A DNA stretch of 19,618 nucleotides from Clostridium sp. CAG:632 (GTDB lineage: Bacteria; Bacillota; Clostridia; Lachnospirales; Lachnospiraceae), in NCBI GenBank assembly GCA_000431515.1, contig HF991332.1, positions 2,236 through 21,853 of the forward strand. Direction: 5' to 3'. The notes under the pieces are model-generated. The model was not told where the DNA came from and did no database searches. It was given only the letters and a program-made list of their open reading frames with translations. Each line of letters begins with the position of its first letter. Position 1 is the stretch's first letter. The translations under genes were made by a program, and so were the position numbers. Below are positions 1 through 6,919 of the stretch, piece after piece.

Positions 1-24
1 GGTGGCTGTGGTTGCGGCTGCTAA
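1..24 (+). CDS. C-terminal tail of a Gly/Cys-ending protein, partial
   Basis: Reading from base 1 gives GGCGCGC followed by a TAA stop at 22-24, and a hairpin terminator lies shortly after. Only seven residues are visible, so no function can be given. Alternating Gly-Cys tails occur on small hypothetical proteins of Lachnospiraceae and on some spore or surface proteins, but that is only an association. The alternative is that this frame is not coding, in which case the Gly/Cys pattern is chance. Confidence 0.4.
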   Translation, partial: GGCGCGC

Positions 25-61
25 TTTTCTTTTCTCATCTCCAAAGCGATCTCTTCTAAAT

Positions 62-92
62 AACAGGGAGCTGTCAACGGCAGTTCCCTGTT
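62..92 (+). terminator. Intrinsic terminator after the first partial gene
   Basis: The arms AACAGGGAGCTG (62-73) and CAGTTCCCTGTT (81-92) pair over 12 positions with one G-T wobble, around a 7-base loop. The following U-tract is weak (TTTCTCACATTT). It lies 37 bases after the stop at 22-24 and before the next gene on the same strand, which fits a terminator. Confidence 0.65.
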
Positions 93-185
93 TCTCACAT
101 TTGGTATTCAAACCGGTTCTCCTGCATATATTCTTTATAAGATATGGCATATATTTCCCATTCGCAGCCATTGGAAAGGAATCCC

Positions 186-686
186 ATGAAACAATCATTG
201 CAGCATCCGCTAGACAAAATTTATCCTAATAACAGCCTTTTCCTGCTGGAAGCCATGATTCCTTATCTGGATGCCTCGTTTCAGCTTCCCATTGCACTTC
301 TGATCAAGATTCATGAGCTTCAGATGCTTGTTAAATTCTTTCATAATCCGGCTCAAATGGAATCCTGTGGTTTTAATCGCAGCCAGTGCGGAAATGAGGA
401 ACTCCTATCTATGCTATGCCAGACTATGGGAATGAATCTGCCGGAGCAGATGGCCGGTATGCAGGCCATGATGAATATGACTAATGCAGCGAACCTCTAT
501 CCGCAGACCGGTTCCGTTCCGCAAACCAATCCGGCTCCACACACAGGCTCTGATATCATTGCAGATACTGATCAGCCAGAGTCCACCGATTCCATGTCTC
601 AAACCAGAGACGGCATGATAGATGCCATACGTCAAATCTTATCTGAACAGGAAGGAGAATCTTATGAATCCGAATCAATTACGTAA
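186..686 (+). CDS. Hypothetical protein, 166 aa, Met-rich middle
   Basis: The family is not recognised. The start is ATG 186 because AAAGGA lies about five bases upstream; an in-frame ATG at 144 has no comparable site. Residues about 14-55 are two amphipathic or hydrophobic helices (NNSLFLLEAM, LPIALLIKIHELQML) that lack the length and hydrophobicity of clear membrane spans. Residues about 75-100 are Met-rich (TMGMNLPEQM, MQAMMNM), followed by a Pro/Thr/Gly/Ser linker and a C-terminal helix (MIDAIRQILSEQ). No signal peptide is evident. It overlaps the next gene by 23 bases, so the two are probably translationally coupled and may act together. No convincing promoter was found between the upstream terminator and the start. 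Confidence 0.72.
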   Translation: MKQSLQHPLDKIYPNNSLFLLEAMIPYLDASFQLPIALLIKIHELQMLVKFFHNPAQMESCGFNRSQCGNEELLSMLCQTMGMNLPEQMAGMQAMMNMTNAANLYPQTGSVPQTNPAPHTGSDIIADTDQPESTDSMSQTRDGMIDAIRQILSEQEGESYESESIT

Positions 687-924
687 CATCCCCCCTGCCA
701 AGCTTCGTATTATTCTTGACTTAATGGAAGCCAGTCGCGGAAAAGGAACAGACTCTATTATGCCGCTGCTCATGCAGGCGAACCAGAAAATGCAGCAACA
801 GGGGCTGCAGTTTACGCCAAACGAATCCCAGCTGATTCTTGATCTTTTAAAGGAGGATATGACACCGGACGAAATCCGGCGTCTGGAGATGATGCAGTCC
901 ATCATTTCTAATTTTCACTCCTGA
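664..924 (+). CDS. Hypothetical small helical protein, 86 aa
   Basis: The start is ATG 664, with GAAGGAGA at 651-658. The ORF extends further upstream (ATG at 622), but that extension only overlaps the preceding gene more deeply and has no ribosome site. The protein is soluble and almost all helical: PPAKLRIILDLMEASRGK, then a Gln/Met-rich middle (NQKMQQQG), then LILDLLKEDMTPDEIRRLE. The two halves each carry an 'LILDL' type helix preceded by Pro or Ser, suggesting a small internally repeated helical fold. The function is unknown. It is the last gene of a two-gene + strand unit and faces a convergent gene at 988. Confidence 0.75.
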   Translation: MNPNQLRNIPPAKLRIILDLMEASRGKGTDSIMPLLMQANQKMQQQGLQFTPNESQLILDLLKEDMTPDEIRRLEMMQSIISNFHS

Positions 925-962
925 TATTTTATCGTTTCCTCCCATGCTTGCCTCTTTCATAC

Positions 963-986
963 CCGGAACTGTCGTTTATTTTCCGG
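963..986. terminator. Weak hairpin between convergent genes
   Basis: CCGGAA (963-968) and TTCCGG (981-986) form a 6-bp stem around a 12-base AT-rich loop in the 63-base gap between the convergent genes ending at 924 and 988. There is no strong U-tract on either strand, so it is only a possible bidirectional terminator. Confidence 0.3.
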
Positions 987-987
987 T

Positions 988-1221
988 CTACTGCCACTTT
1001 TCAATTGCATGACTGTGAACTGCAAGCCGATGAACGTAACGCTCCATCTCCTCTCTGGAACTGAATTCCGATACATGTTTCAAAATCTGTTCCTTTGATA
1101 TATTATCATAGCCTTTCAGAATCTCATCCAACATCATCTCCGGACTCTGCTTCAGATTCGGAAAACCGGTAAAAGCTGCCATCAGTGCTGTATTCTGAAA
1201 CAAAAAATCATTGTCAAACAT
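988..1221 (-). CDS. Hypothetical protein, 77 aa, start covered by a hairpin
   Basis: The family is not recognised. ATG at 1221 is preferred over the GTG at 1230 because AGGTGA sits five bases upstream of the ATG. The N-terminus is short and hydrophobic (NTALMAAFTGFPNL), followed by charged helices (MMLDEILKGYDN, KEQILKHVSEFSSREEM, RYVHRLAVHSHAIEKW). There is no signal peptide or cysteine. It lies 67 bases downstream of leuS on the same strand, directly behind a strong hairpin that contains its ribosome site and part of its start codon. Expression therefore probably depends on read-through of, or refolding within, that hairpin. Real coding is likely given the site and helical pattern, but the short length leaves doubt. 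Confidence 0.62.
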   Translation of the reverse strand: MFDNDFLFQNTALMAAFTGFPNLKQSPEMMLDEILKGYDNISKEQILKHVSEFSSREEMERYVHRLAVHSHAIEKWQ

Positions 1222-1265
1222 AAAAATCACCTCACGGTTAGTATGAACCGGGAGGTGATTTTTAT
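1220..1265 (-). terminator. leuS intrinsic terminator that also masks the next gene's ribosome site
   Basis: On the minus strand the arms are AAAAATCACCTC (1263-1252) and GAGGTGATTTTT (1233-1222), a perfect 12-bp pairing that extends by two more pairs to 1220-1265. An inner CGGTT/AACCG stem (1250-1246 with 1239-1235) closes a 6-base loop. The 3' arm ends in five U residues, as expected of a terminator. The A and U runs are symmetrical, so it can also work on the other strand. The 3' arm contains the AGGTGA ribosome site of the 77-aa gene, and the outermost two pairs include the A and U of its AUG start codon. Confidence 0.8.
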
Positions 1266-1288
1266 ACTTTTATATTCTGTTGTAAAAA

Positions 1289-3715
1289 TTACTTCTGAAC
1301 AATATTTACGATCTTGCCCGGAACATAAATCTCTTTTACAATCGTACCGGTAAGCTTGTCAGCAATCGCCTGCTTTGCTTTCTCAAGAACTGCATCCTTT
1401 GCCTCATCTACACCGATCATAACGGTCGCACGAGTCTTTCCGTTAATCTGAACCGGAATCTCTACCTCGTCATCCTTCATGTCTTCTTCGTTATACTCCG
1501 GCCATTTCTGATGGAATACGGAATATTCTCCACCTAACTGCTCCCATAATTCCTCTCCGATATGCGGAGCGAATGGTGCGATCATAATAACAGCAGCCTT
1601 TAAGGTCTCCTTATCCACACCGGTCTTCTTGGTCAGATCTACGAACTTGTTATTATATTCCATAAATGCACTGACAACCGTATTCAGACTGAACTGCTCA
1701 AAACGGGTTGTTACATCCTTAATCATTCTGTGACGCAGCTTGATCAGTTCCTTTGTCTCTGGAACATCCTTATCCTTATTGGTCATTACCATCGTATAGA
1801 AACGATTGATGAATCTGTATACACCATCGATTCCGCTGTCATCCCAGATAGAATCCAGCTCCGGTGGTCCGATAAAGAGCTCATACAGACGTAAGGAATC
1901 ACATCCGTAATCCCGTACCATATCATCCGGCGATACGATATTTCCCAGAGACTTACTCATCTTGGTAGCCTGACCGGTCTCACGGTCTCTACCGCATACC
2001 ATACCCTGATTAAACAGCTTATGGAATGGTTCATCAAAGTCAATTACTCCGATATCATGTAAGAACTTGGTATAAAATCTTGCATATAACAGATGAAGTA
2101 CGGCATGCTCAACACCACCGATATACATATCTACCGGAAGGTACTTATCAGCTTTTTCACGGCTTACTAATTCCTTATCATTCTTTGGATCCACATACCG
2201 CAGGAAATACCAAGAAGAGCCTGCCCACTGTGGCATGGTATTGGTCTCTCTCTTTGCCGGCTTTCCGCAGCAAGGACAGGTTGTATTTACCCAGTCTGTA
2301 ATATCTGCCAGCGGAGACTCTCCGGTTCCGGTCGGCTGATAACGCTCTACATCCGGAAGCAGCAATGGAAGCTGATCCTCTGGTACCGGTACGGCTCCGC
2401 AATCCGGGCAATGAATGATCGGGATTGGTTCGCCCCAGTATCTCTGACGGGAGAATACCCAGTCACGCAGCTTATAATTGGTACGCTTCTTACCAAAGCC
2501 CATCTTTTCGATCATTTCCGGCGCTTCCTTCTTCAGTACGGAAGATTCCATACCGTTCCACTCACCGGAATTGATCATTGTACCGGATGCTTCAGTATAA
2601 GCCTCTGTCATATTTTCAATTTCTTTTCCATCCTTTGCAATTACCTGAATGATCGGAAGGTCAAACTTCTTTGCAAATGCAAAGTCTCTGTCATCATGTG
2701 CAGGTACACACATGATCGCACCGGTACCATAATCTGCCAGTACATAATCGGACAGCCAGATCGGCACCTTTGCTCCGTTTAACGGATTGATCGCATAACT
2801 GCCGGTAAATACACCGGTCTTCTCCTTATCCTGCATACGATCAACGTTAGACTTCATGGATGCATCATAAATATACTTTTCTACCGCTTCCTTCATATCC
2901 GGTGTAGCCAACTCTGCCGCAAGCTTATGCTCCGGAGCCAGTACCATAAAGGTTGCTCCGTATAAGGTGTCCGGTCTGGTTGTATATACCGTAATGGCCT
3001 CATCCCGACCGTCTATCTTAAAGTCTACTTCTGCACCATAAGACCGCCCGATCCAGTCAGACTGCATCTTCTTAACCTTCTCCGGCCAATCCAGCGTATC
3101 CAGGTCTTCCAGCAGCCGGTCAGCATATGCTGTGATCTTCAGCATCCACTGTCTTAAGTTCTTTTTTGTGACTTCGGAATGACAACGTTCACACTTACCA
3201 TCTACAACTTCCTCATTTGCAAGACCGGTCTTGCAGGATGGACACCAGTTGATCGGCATCTGCTTCTCATATGCCAACCCTTTCTTGAACATCTGCACAA
3301 AAATCCACTGTGTCCATTTATAAAAGTCCGGATCTGTGGTATTTACCTCGCGGTCCCAGTCATAGATTGCCGCAATCTCATTAATCTGACGCTTAATGTT
3401 CTTGATATTCTCTGCTGTAGAAATGCTCGGATGAACTCCGTTTTTAATTGCATAATTCTCTGCCGGAAGACCAAATGCATCCCATCCCATCGGATGGATC
3501 AGATAATATCCCTGCATCATCTTGTATCGGCTCCATGCATCACTGATTACATAACCTCTCCAGTGTCCGACATGCAGACCATTGCCGGAAGGATATGGAA
3601 ACATATCCAGGCAGTAATACTTTGGCTTTTTTCCATCGTCTACGTTGATTGGATTTTCTTCCCAGCCCTTTCTCCATTTGTTTTCAATTGCTCTGTGATT
3701 ATAAGCAATAGCCAT
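1289..3715 (-). CDS. leuS: Leucyl-tRNA synthetase (class I)
   Basis: It charges tRNA-Leu with leucine using ATP in the cytoplasm. The 808-aa length is normal for bacterial LeuRS. The N-terminal Rossmann domain carries the HIGH motif as HVGH (residues 48-51) after MFPYPSGNGL; KMSKS is at residues 585-589. Cys clusters (CPSCKTG with CERC, and CPDCG with CPCCGKP) mark the zinc-binding insertions, and the central insertion with TTRPDTLYGATF is the CP1 editing domain, which hydrolyses mischarged tRNA. The C-terminus has the anticodon-binding helical bundle and a small terminal domain (PVQINGKTRATV). The start ATG 3715 has AGGAGG eight bases upstream. It follows the RGN-rich gene by 42 bases with no terminator, so they are probably co-transcribed. 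No T-box leader is visible. Confidence 0.98.
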   Translation of the reverse strand: MAIAYNHRAIENKWRKGWEENPINVDDGKKPKYYCLDMFPYPSGNGLHVGHWRGYVISDAWSRYKMMQGYYLIHPMGWDAFGLPAENYAIKNGVHPSISTAENIKNIKRQINEIAAIYDWDREVNTTDPDFYKWTQWIFVQMFKKGLAYEKQMPINWCPSCKTGLANEEVVDGKCERCHSEVTKKNLRQWMLKITAYADRLLEDLDTLDWPEKVKKMQSDWIGRSYGAEVDFKIDGRDEAITVYTTRPDTLYGATFMVLAPEHKLAAELATPDMKEAVEKYIYDASMKSNVDRMQDKEKTGVFTGSYAINPLNGAKVPIWLSDYVLADYGTGAIMCVPAHDDRDFAFAKKFDLPIIQVIAKDGKEIENMTEAYTEASGTMINSGEWNGMESSVLKKEAPEMIEKMGFGKKRTNYKLRDWVFSRQRYWGEPIPIIHCPDCGAVPVPEDQLPLLLPDVERYQPTGTGESPLADITDWVNTTCPCCGKPAKRETNTMPQWAGSSWYFLRYVDPKNDKELVSREKADKYLPVDMYIGGVEHAVLHLLYARFYTKFLHDIGVIDFDEPFHKLFNQGMVCGRDRETGQATKMSKSLGNIVSPDDMVRDYGCDSLRLYELFIGPPELDSIWDDSGIDGVYRFINRFYTMVMTNKDKDVPETKELIKLRHRMIKDVTTRFEQFSLNTVVSAFMEYNNKFVDLTKKTGVDKETLKAAVIMIAPFAPHIGEELWEQLGGEYSVFHQKWPEYNEEDMKDDEVEIPVQINGKTRATVMIGVDEAKDAVLEKAKQAIADKLTGTIVKEIYVPGKIVNIVQK

Positions 3716-3757
3716 TATTCTATCCTCCTGCTTCCTGTATCTACCTATAAACTGCTT

Positions 3758-4363
3758 TTAGTAGTCATAATCTTCGTAATCATCATACATACCGTTGGCA
3801 TAATCATTCAGAATATTACGATTATTCTGACGCTTTACCCGTTGCTGCGGTCTTGCACCTTCTTCCTTATTTCGCTTGGACTCTTTCTTCTTGATCGTCT
3901 TCTGCTCACGTTCCAGCCGTTTGATCGTTTCGAATTTATCCGGCTGTGGTTCTTTTACTTTTTCTGATGTCTTTGGTCTGGATGAACGATATACTTTTCT
4001 TCCGTCGTCATCATCCTTGTCCTTGGCATAATTATTATATCCTCCATAGGAACCCCGGGTATCCCGTGGCTTATATCCACTTTTTCCGTCATTACTTCTG
4101 AAATTCCGGTTGTTATTATCCCGTCTTCTGTATTCACCATGACTCTGTCCGGTACGGTTTTCATTATTGCCCCGATTGTTACGATAATCACCGTTGCCTC
4201 TGGACTCTCCGTTACCTCTGGACTCACCATTGCCTCTGAATTCACTGTTATTTCTTGAATCTCTCGGTCTGTATTCCCTGTTGCTGCGACCTTCTCCCGA
4301 TCTGCGGGAATTATCCTGTGTTGCTCTTCTTTCGTGACCGTTATAAGAACCTTGCGTTGCCAC
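3758..4363 (-). CDS. Low-complexity Arg/Gly/Asn-rich protein, 201 aa, upstream of leuS
   Basis: No named family is recognised. It starts at GTG 4363 with GAGGAGA about seven bases upstream; no in-frame ATG does better. Residues 1-110 are disordered and dominated by Arg, Gly, Asn and Ser, with three tandem RGNGES/RGNGDY units near residues 43-58 and further RGN and RNN motifs. Around 112-120 is an acidic patch (KDKDDDDGRK). Residues about 143-175 form a highly charged Lys/Arg/Glu helix (KRLEREQKTIKKKESKRNKE), and the end is a Tyr/acid tail (YDDYEDYDY). RG-rich disordered segments often bind RNA, so a role in RNA or ribosome biology is a fair inference given the leuS neighbour, but it is not shown. 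It is the first gene of the operon reading from the promoter at 4456. Confidence 0.8.
   Translation of the reverse strand: MATQGSYNGHERRATQDNSRRSGEGRSNREYRPRDSRNNSEFRGNGESRGNGESRGNGDYRNNRGNNENRTGQSHGEYRRRDNNNRNFRSNDGKSGYKPRDTRGSYGGYNNYAKDKDDDDGRKVYRSSRPKTSEKVKEPQPDKFETIKRLEREQKTIKKKESKRNKEEGARPQQRVKRQNNRNILNDYANGMYDDYEDYDY
4191..4244 (-). repeat. Three tandem 18-bp units inside the RGN-rich gene
   Basis: Units begin at 4191, 4209 and 4227 (+ strand reading CCGTTGCCTCTGGACTCT and two diverged copies). Each is in frame and encodes one six-residue Arg-Gly-Asn-Gly-acid-Ser/Tyr unit. The copies differ at one to a few bases, so this is an older or selected repeat. Because units are a multiple of three, gain or loss would change protein length without a frameshift. 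Confidence 0.85.
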
Positions 4364-4428
4364 CTTTCTTCTCCTCTCGTTCCTATGTAACTTTTAAAAA
4401 CAGTTTTCCCTCTGTTTCCACTCTTTTC

Positions 4429-4456
4429 ATTTTAGACAAAAACCGTATAAAGTCAA
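4429..4456 (-). promoter_or_regulatory. Sigma-A-like promoter of the RGN gene-leuS operon
   Basis: On the minus strand TTGACT (4456-4451) is followed after 16 bases by TAAAAT (4434-4429). The leader to the GTG start at 4363 would be about 60 bases, too short to hold a T-box riboswitch. It is divergent from the promoter at 4477-4505. Confidence 0.7.
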
Positions 4457-4476
4457 GCAAAATATCGTCTTTATTG

Positions 4477-4505
4477 TTGCCATTTCTATGGTTTTTTAGT
4501 ATATT
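4477..4505 (+). promoter_or_regulatory. Sigma-A-like promoter of the DUF1292 gene
   Basis: TTGCCA (4477-4482) and TATATT (4500-4505) are separated by exactly 17 bases. The gene starts at 4542 with GAAAGGGA as ribosome site. The -35 boxes of this and the divergent promoter are only 20 bases apart. Confidence 0.72.
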
Positions 4506-4541
4506 TAATTCACAGATAACAAATCAGAAAGGGATTATATT

Positions 4542-4874
4542 ATGAATGACAAATCTGTAAATAATAAAACAAATGTCTCTGACGGCAGTCTGTATCTTGA
4601 TCAGGAGGCCGAAGATACCATCACTATTTATCTGGATGACTGTGAAGTGGAATGTGGAATCATCGCAAGTTTTCCGCTTGATGATAAGGATTATGTTGCC
4701 CTGCTTCCATTGGAAGAGGTAGAAGGCTTATCTGAGGATGAGATTCTTCTATATGCATATACAAAAGATGGCGATGAACTGAATCTGATTGAAATTACAG
4801 ATGAAGATGAGTTCGACCGTGTTGCGGACACCTTCGATGAAATGCTCGATGATGCCGCTTTTAATGATCTTTAA
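4542..4874 (+). CDS. DUF1292 (YrzB-like) acidic protein, 110 aa
   Basis: The pattern of short beta segments matches the DUF1292 family of Firmicutes: VECGIIASFPLDDKDYVALLPLEE, an acidic stretch, ILLYAYTKDGDELNLIEI, and then DEDEFDRVADTFDEML at the C-terminus. Length and strong acidity are usual for the family. The first 25 residues are a disordered Asn/Ser-rich extension. The molecular role of the family is not established; in Firmicutes its members often sit near the housekeeping genes yrrK (ruvX-like) and yrzL, which are absent here. It is a single-gene unit with its own promoter, ending two bases from the stop of the convergent histidine kinase gene. Confidence 0.9.
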   Translation: MNDKSVNNKTNVSDGSLYLDQEAEDTITIYLDDCEVECGIIASFPLDDKDYVALLPLEEVEGLSEDEILLYAYTKDGDELNLIEITDEDEFDRVADTFDEMLDDAAFNDL

Positions 4875-4876
4875 AC

Positions 4877-6217
4877 CTAATGTTCTTTAAACAGGATACG
4901 GATTGTGGTACCTGCACCACTTTCACTTTCTAATGTCATTTCTGCCCGGTGCTGGCTGACAATGTGCTTTACAATTGCCAGCCCAAGGCCGGTTCCTCCG
5001 GTTGATTTTGACCGGCTTTTATCTACCCGGTAAAATCGTTCAAAAATCCGATCCTGATGTTCTTTCGGAATCCCGATTCCGTTATCTTTTACCACAAGCT
5101 CCACATTCCCGGTCTCATCTATCTCATGTACCCGAACCAGAACCTTTCCTCCACGGTTATTATATCGGATCGCATTATCACACAGATTGTAGATCAGTTC
5201 CTCCATCATCTGTTTATTTGCTTGTATCACACACGGCTCACTATCCAGTTCAACTGTCACCTCCTGCTTTTGTGCATTTAACTCCAGCATATGGATGCAG
5301 TTTTTTGCTACGGACTCTAAATCTACCGTTTCATACGCTACGGATACATGATTCTCTTCCGAAACATCCAGTTCCGACAATCGAAGGATATCATTGATCA
5401 ATGTAAGCAGTCGCTTGGCATTTTTATGAATCTCTCCGGCAAACCGCTTGGCATCCTCCTCCGTTGCCATTCCATTTTCAATCAGCTCTGAATAGCCTGA
5501 AATGGAAGTCAGTGGTGTCTTCAGCTCATGGGATACATTTGCTGTAAAATCCTGCCGCATTCTCGCAGCCTTAATAATATCCTCATGCTGTTTCTGTATC
5601 GTTGTTACAAATGGTGTTAATTCTTTATATTCGGATGATTTCTGCGGCGCATCCAGATGCCGGGCCAATTCTTCGATTGGTTTTATAATACTTCTTGTCA
5701 ACAAATTAGATAATAAAATACTGATTCCGATCAAGATGACTACCAGGATAGAAATCGGCAGAATTGTTTCCTGTAATAGATTCCAGACACTCCTTGATTC
5801 TTTGGCCACACGCAGAATCTCACCGTTCTGCATCCTAAGTGCATAGTAAAAGATACTCTGATTCAACGTATCCGAACGCCGAATACACTTCCCTTCACCA
5901 TTTAGAAGCGCCGCCTTTACCTCCGGTCTATCATCATGATTTTCCAGTTCTCCGCTATCTACCTGACTATCATATAAAACTGTTCCATCCTCTCCAATTA
6001 CGGTAATCCGGATTTCATCTTTCCGGGCATTCTCTGTCACTTCCGAGCCATACACTTCCTGCTCGATGCTTCCCTGCAGAACATGAGCATAGCTTTTCAG
6101 GCTGTCCATGATCTCCGCCCGCACAGCTCTATAGTATACAAACGTAGTTGCTGACAGTGTCAGCAATATAGCACAGATCGTCAAAAGAATATATTGTGCA
6201 TTGATTTTCCGTTTCAT
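4877..6217 (-). CDS. phoR: PhoR-type sensor histidine kinase
   Basis: It is a membrane sensor kinase that phosphorylates the response regulator encoded just upstream. Membrane span 1 is at residues about 9-29, an extracellular sensor domain at about 30-150 (containing DGTVLYDS), span 2 at about 151-172, a HAMP-like linker, then the H-box FTANVSHELKTPL with phosphoacceptor His230. The N-box is NLCDNAIRYN, followed by DNGIGIP, a FERFYRVD segment and GGTGLGLAI. All catalytic motifs are intact and 446 aa is normal. There is no cytoplasmic PAS domain, unlike Bacillus PhoR. The gap to the regulator gene is six bases, so the ribosome site GGAG lies at the end of that gene. Assignment to phosphate rests on the operon's transporter and Pho box; the sensor domain itself does not reveal its signal. 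Confidence 0.9.
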   Translation of the reverse strand: MKRKINAQYILLTICAILLTLSATTFVYYRAVRAEIMDSLKSYAHVLQGSIEQEVYGSEVTENARKDEIRITVIGEDGTVLYDSQVDSGELENHDDRPEVKAALLNGEGKCIRRSDTLNQSIFYYALRMQNGEILRVAKESRSVWNLLQETILPISILVVILIGISILLSNLLTRSIIKPIEELARHLDAPQKSSEYKELTPFVTTIQKQHEDIIKAARMRQDFTANVSHELKTPLTSISGYSELIENGMATEEDAKRFAGEIHKNAKRLLTLINDILRLSELDVSEENHVSVAYETVDLESVAKNCIHMLELNAQKQEVTVELDSEPCVIQANKQMMEELIYNLCDNAIRYNNRGGKVLVRVHEIDETGNVELVVKDNGIGIPKEHQDRIFERFYRVDKSRSKSTGGTGLGLAIVKHIVSQHRAEMTLESESGAGTTIRILFKEH

Positions 6218-6223
6218 CCATCT

Positions 6224-6895
6224 CTACTCCATAATATAACCTACATTACGAATGGTCTTTATTCTGGAACCGGCATCCTTCAGTTTTTGTCGAAGCGTCT
6301 TTATGTGCATATCCAGTGTTCTGGACTCTCCTTCAAAATCAATCCCCCAGACTCTTTCCATGATCACGTCCCTGGTCATAACGATTCCGGCATTCATCAT
6401 CAACAGCTTCAGAAGCTCATACTCCTTAAATGTCAGTTCACAGACTTCATCGCCTACCGTAACCATATGCTTCTTACAATCAATTGAAACTTCTCCCAAT
6501 GTTAAATTCTGTTCTTCCACATCATCACCGGTTCTGCGCAATACGGCTTTTACTCTTGAGATCAGCTCCATAACACCAAACGGTTTTGTAATATAATCAT
6601 CCGCTCCTAAATCCAGGCCTTTTACCTTATCCAGTTCTGTTGTCTTGGCTGTCACCATAATTACCGGAACCCGTTTCGTCTCTGACATGCTGCGGAGTTT
6701 CTTGATAATTGCCAGACCGTCTTCATCCGGAAGCATTATATCTAAAAGGATCAGTTGCGGAAGTTTATCTGCGATCCGCTTGTAAAATTCCTTAGCGTTC
6801 CCGAATTCCTCTACATGATATCCACTGTTCTGCAATGCAAAACGCTCTATCTCCCGAATATTCTGATCATCTTCCACAACATAAATCAATGCCAT
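6224..6895 (-). CDS. phoP: OmpR/PhoB-family response regulator, phosphate type
   Basis: It is a DNA-binding regulator activated by phosphorylation. The start ATG 6895 has GGAGG seven bases upstream; a longer ORF from 6916 adds seven residues without a site. The receiver domain has the acidic pair at residues 8-10 (EDD), phosphoacceptor Asp52 in LILLDIMLPD, Thr82 and Lys104 (TKPF). The C-terminal winged helix shows LTFKEYELLKLL and the recognition-helix region TLDMHIKTLRQKL, ending GYIM. Length is 223 aa, typical for the family. The upstream transporter gene ends 24 bases away. The Pho-box-like repeats upstream of the transporter are its probable binding site, making the operon autoregulated. 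Confidence 0.92.
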   Translation of the reverse strand: MALIYVVEDDQNIREIERFALQNSGYHVEEFGNAKEFYKRIADKLPQLILLDIMLPDEDGLAIIKKLRSMSETKRVPVIMVTAKTTELDKVKGLDLGADDYITKPFGVMELISRVKAVLRRTGDDVEEQNLTLGEVSIDCKKHMVTVGDEVCELTFKEYELLKLLMMNAGIVMTRDVIMERVWGIDFEGESRTLDMHIKTLRQKLKDAGSRIKTIRNVGYIME

Positions 6896-6919
6896 TTTAC
6901 TGCCTCCAAACTTCAACTT

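Noticed and set aside
144..185. Earlier in-frame ATG for the 166-aa gene
   Set aside because: No ribosome site precedes 144, whereas AAAGGA is well placed before ATG 186.
3179..3967. A 262-codon open frame on the + strand, opposite leuS and the RGN gene
   Set aside because: It lies antisense to a certain leuS, has no ribosome site, and its hydrophobic translation is what reversed synthetase codons give.
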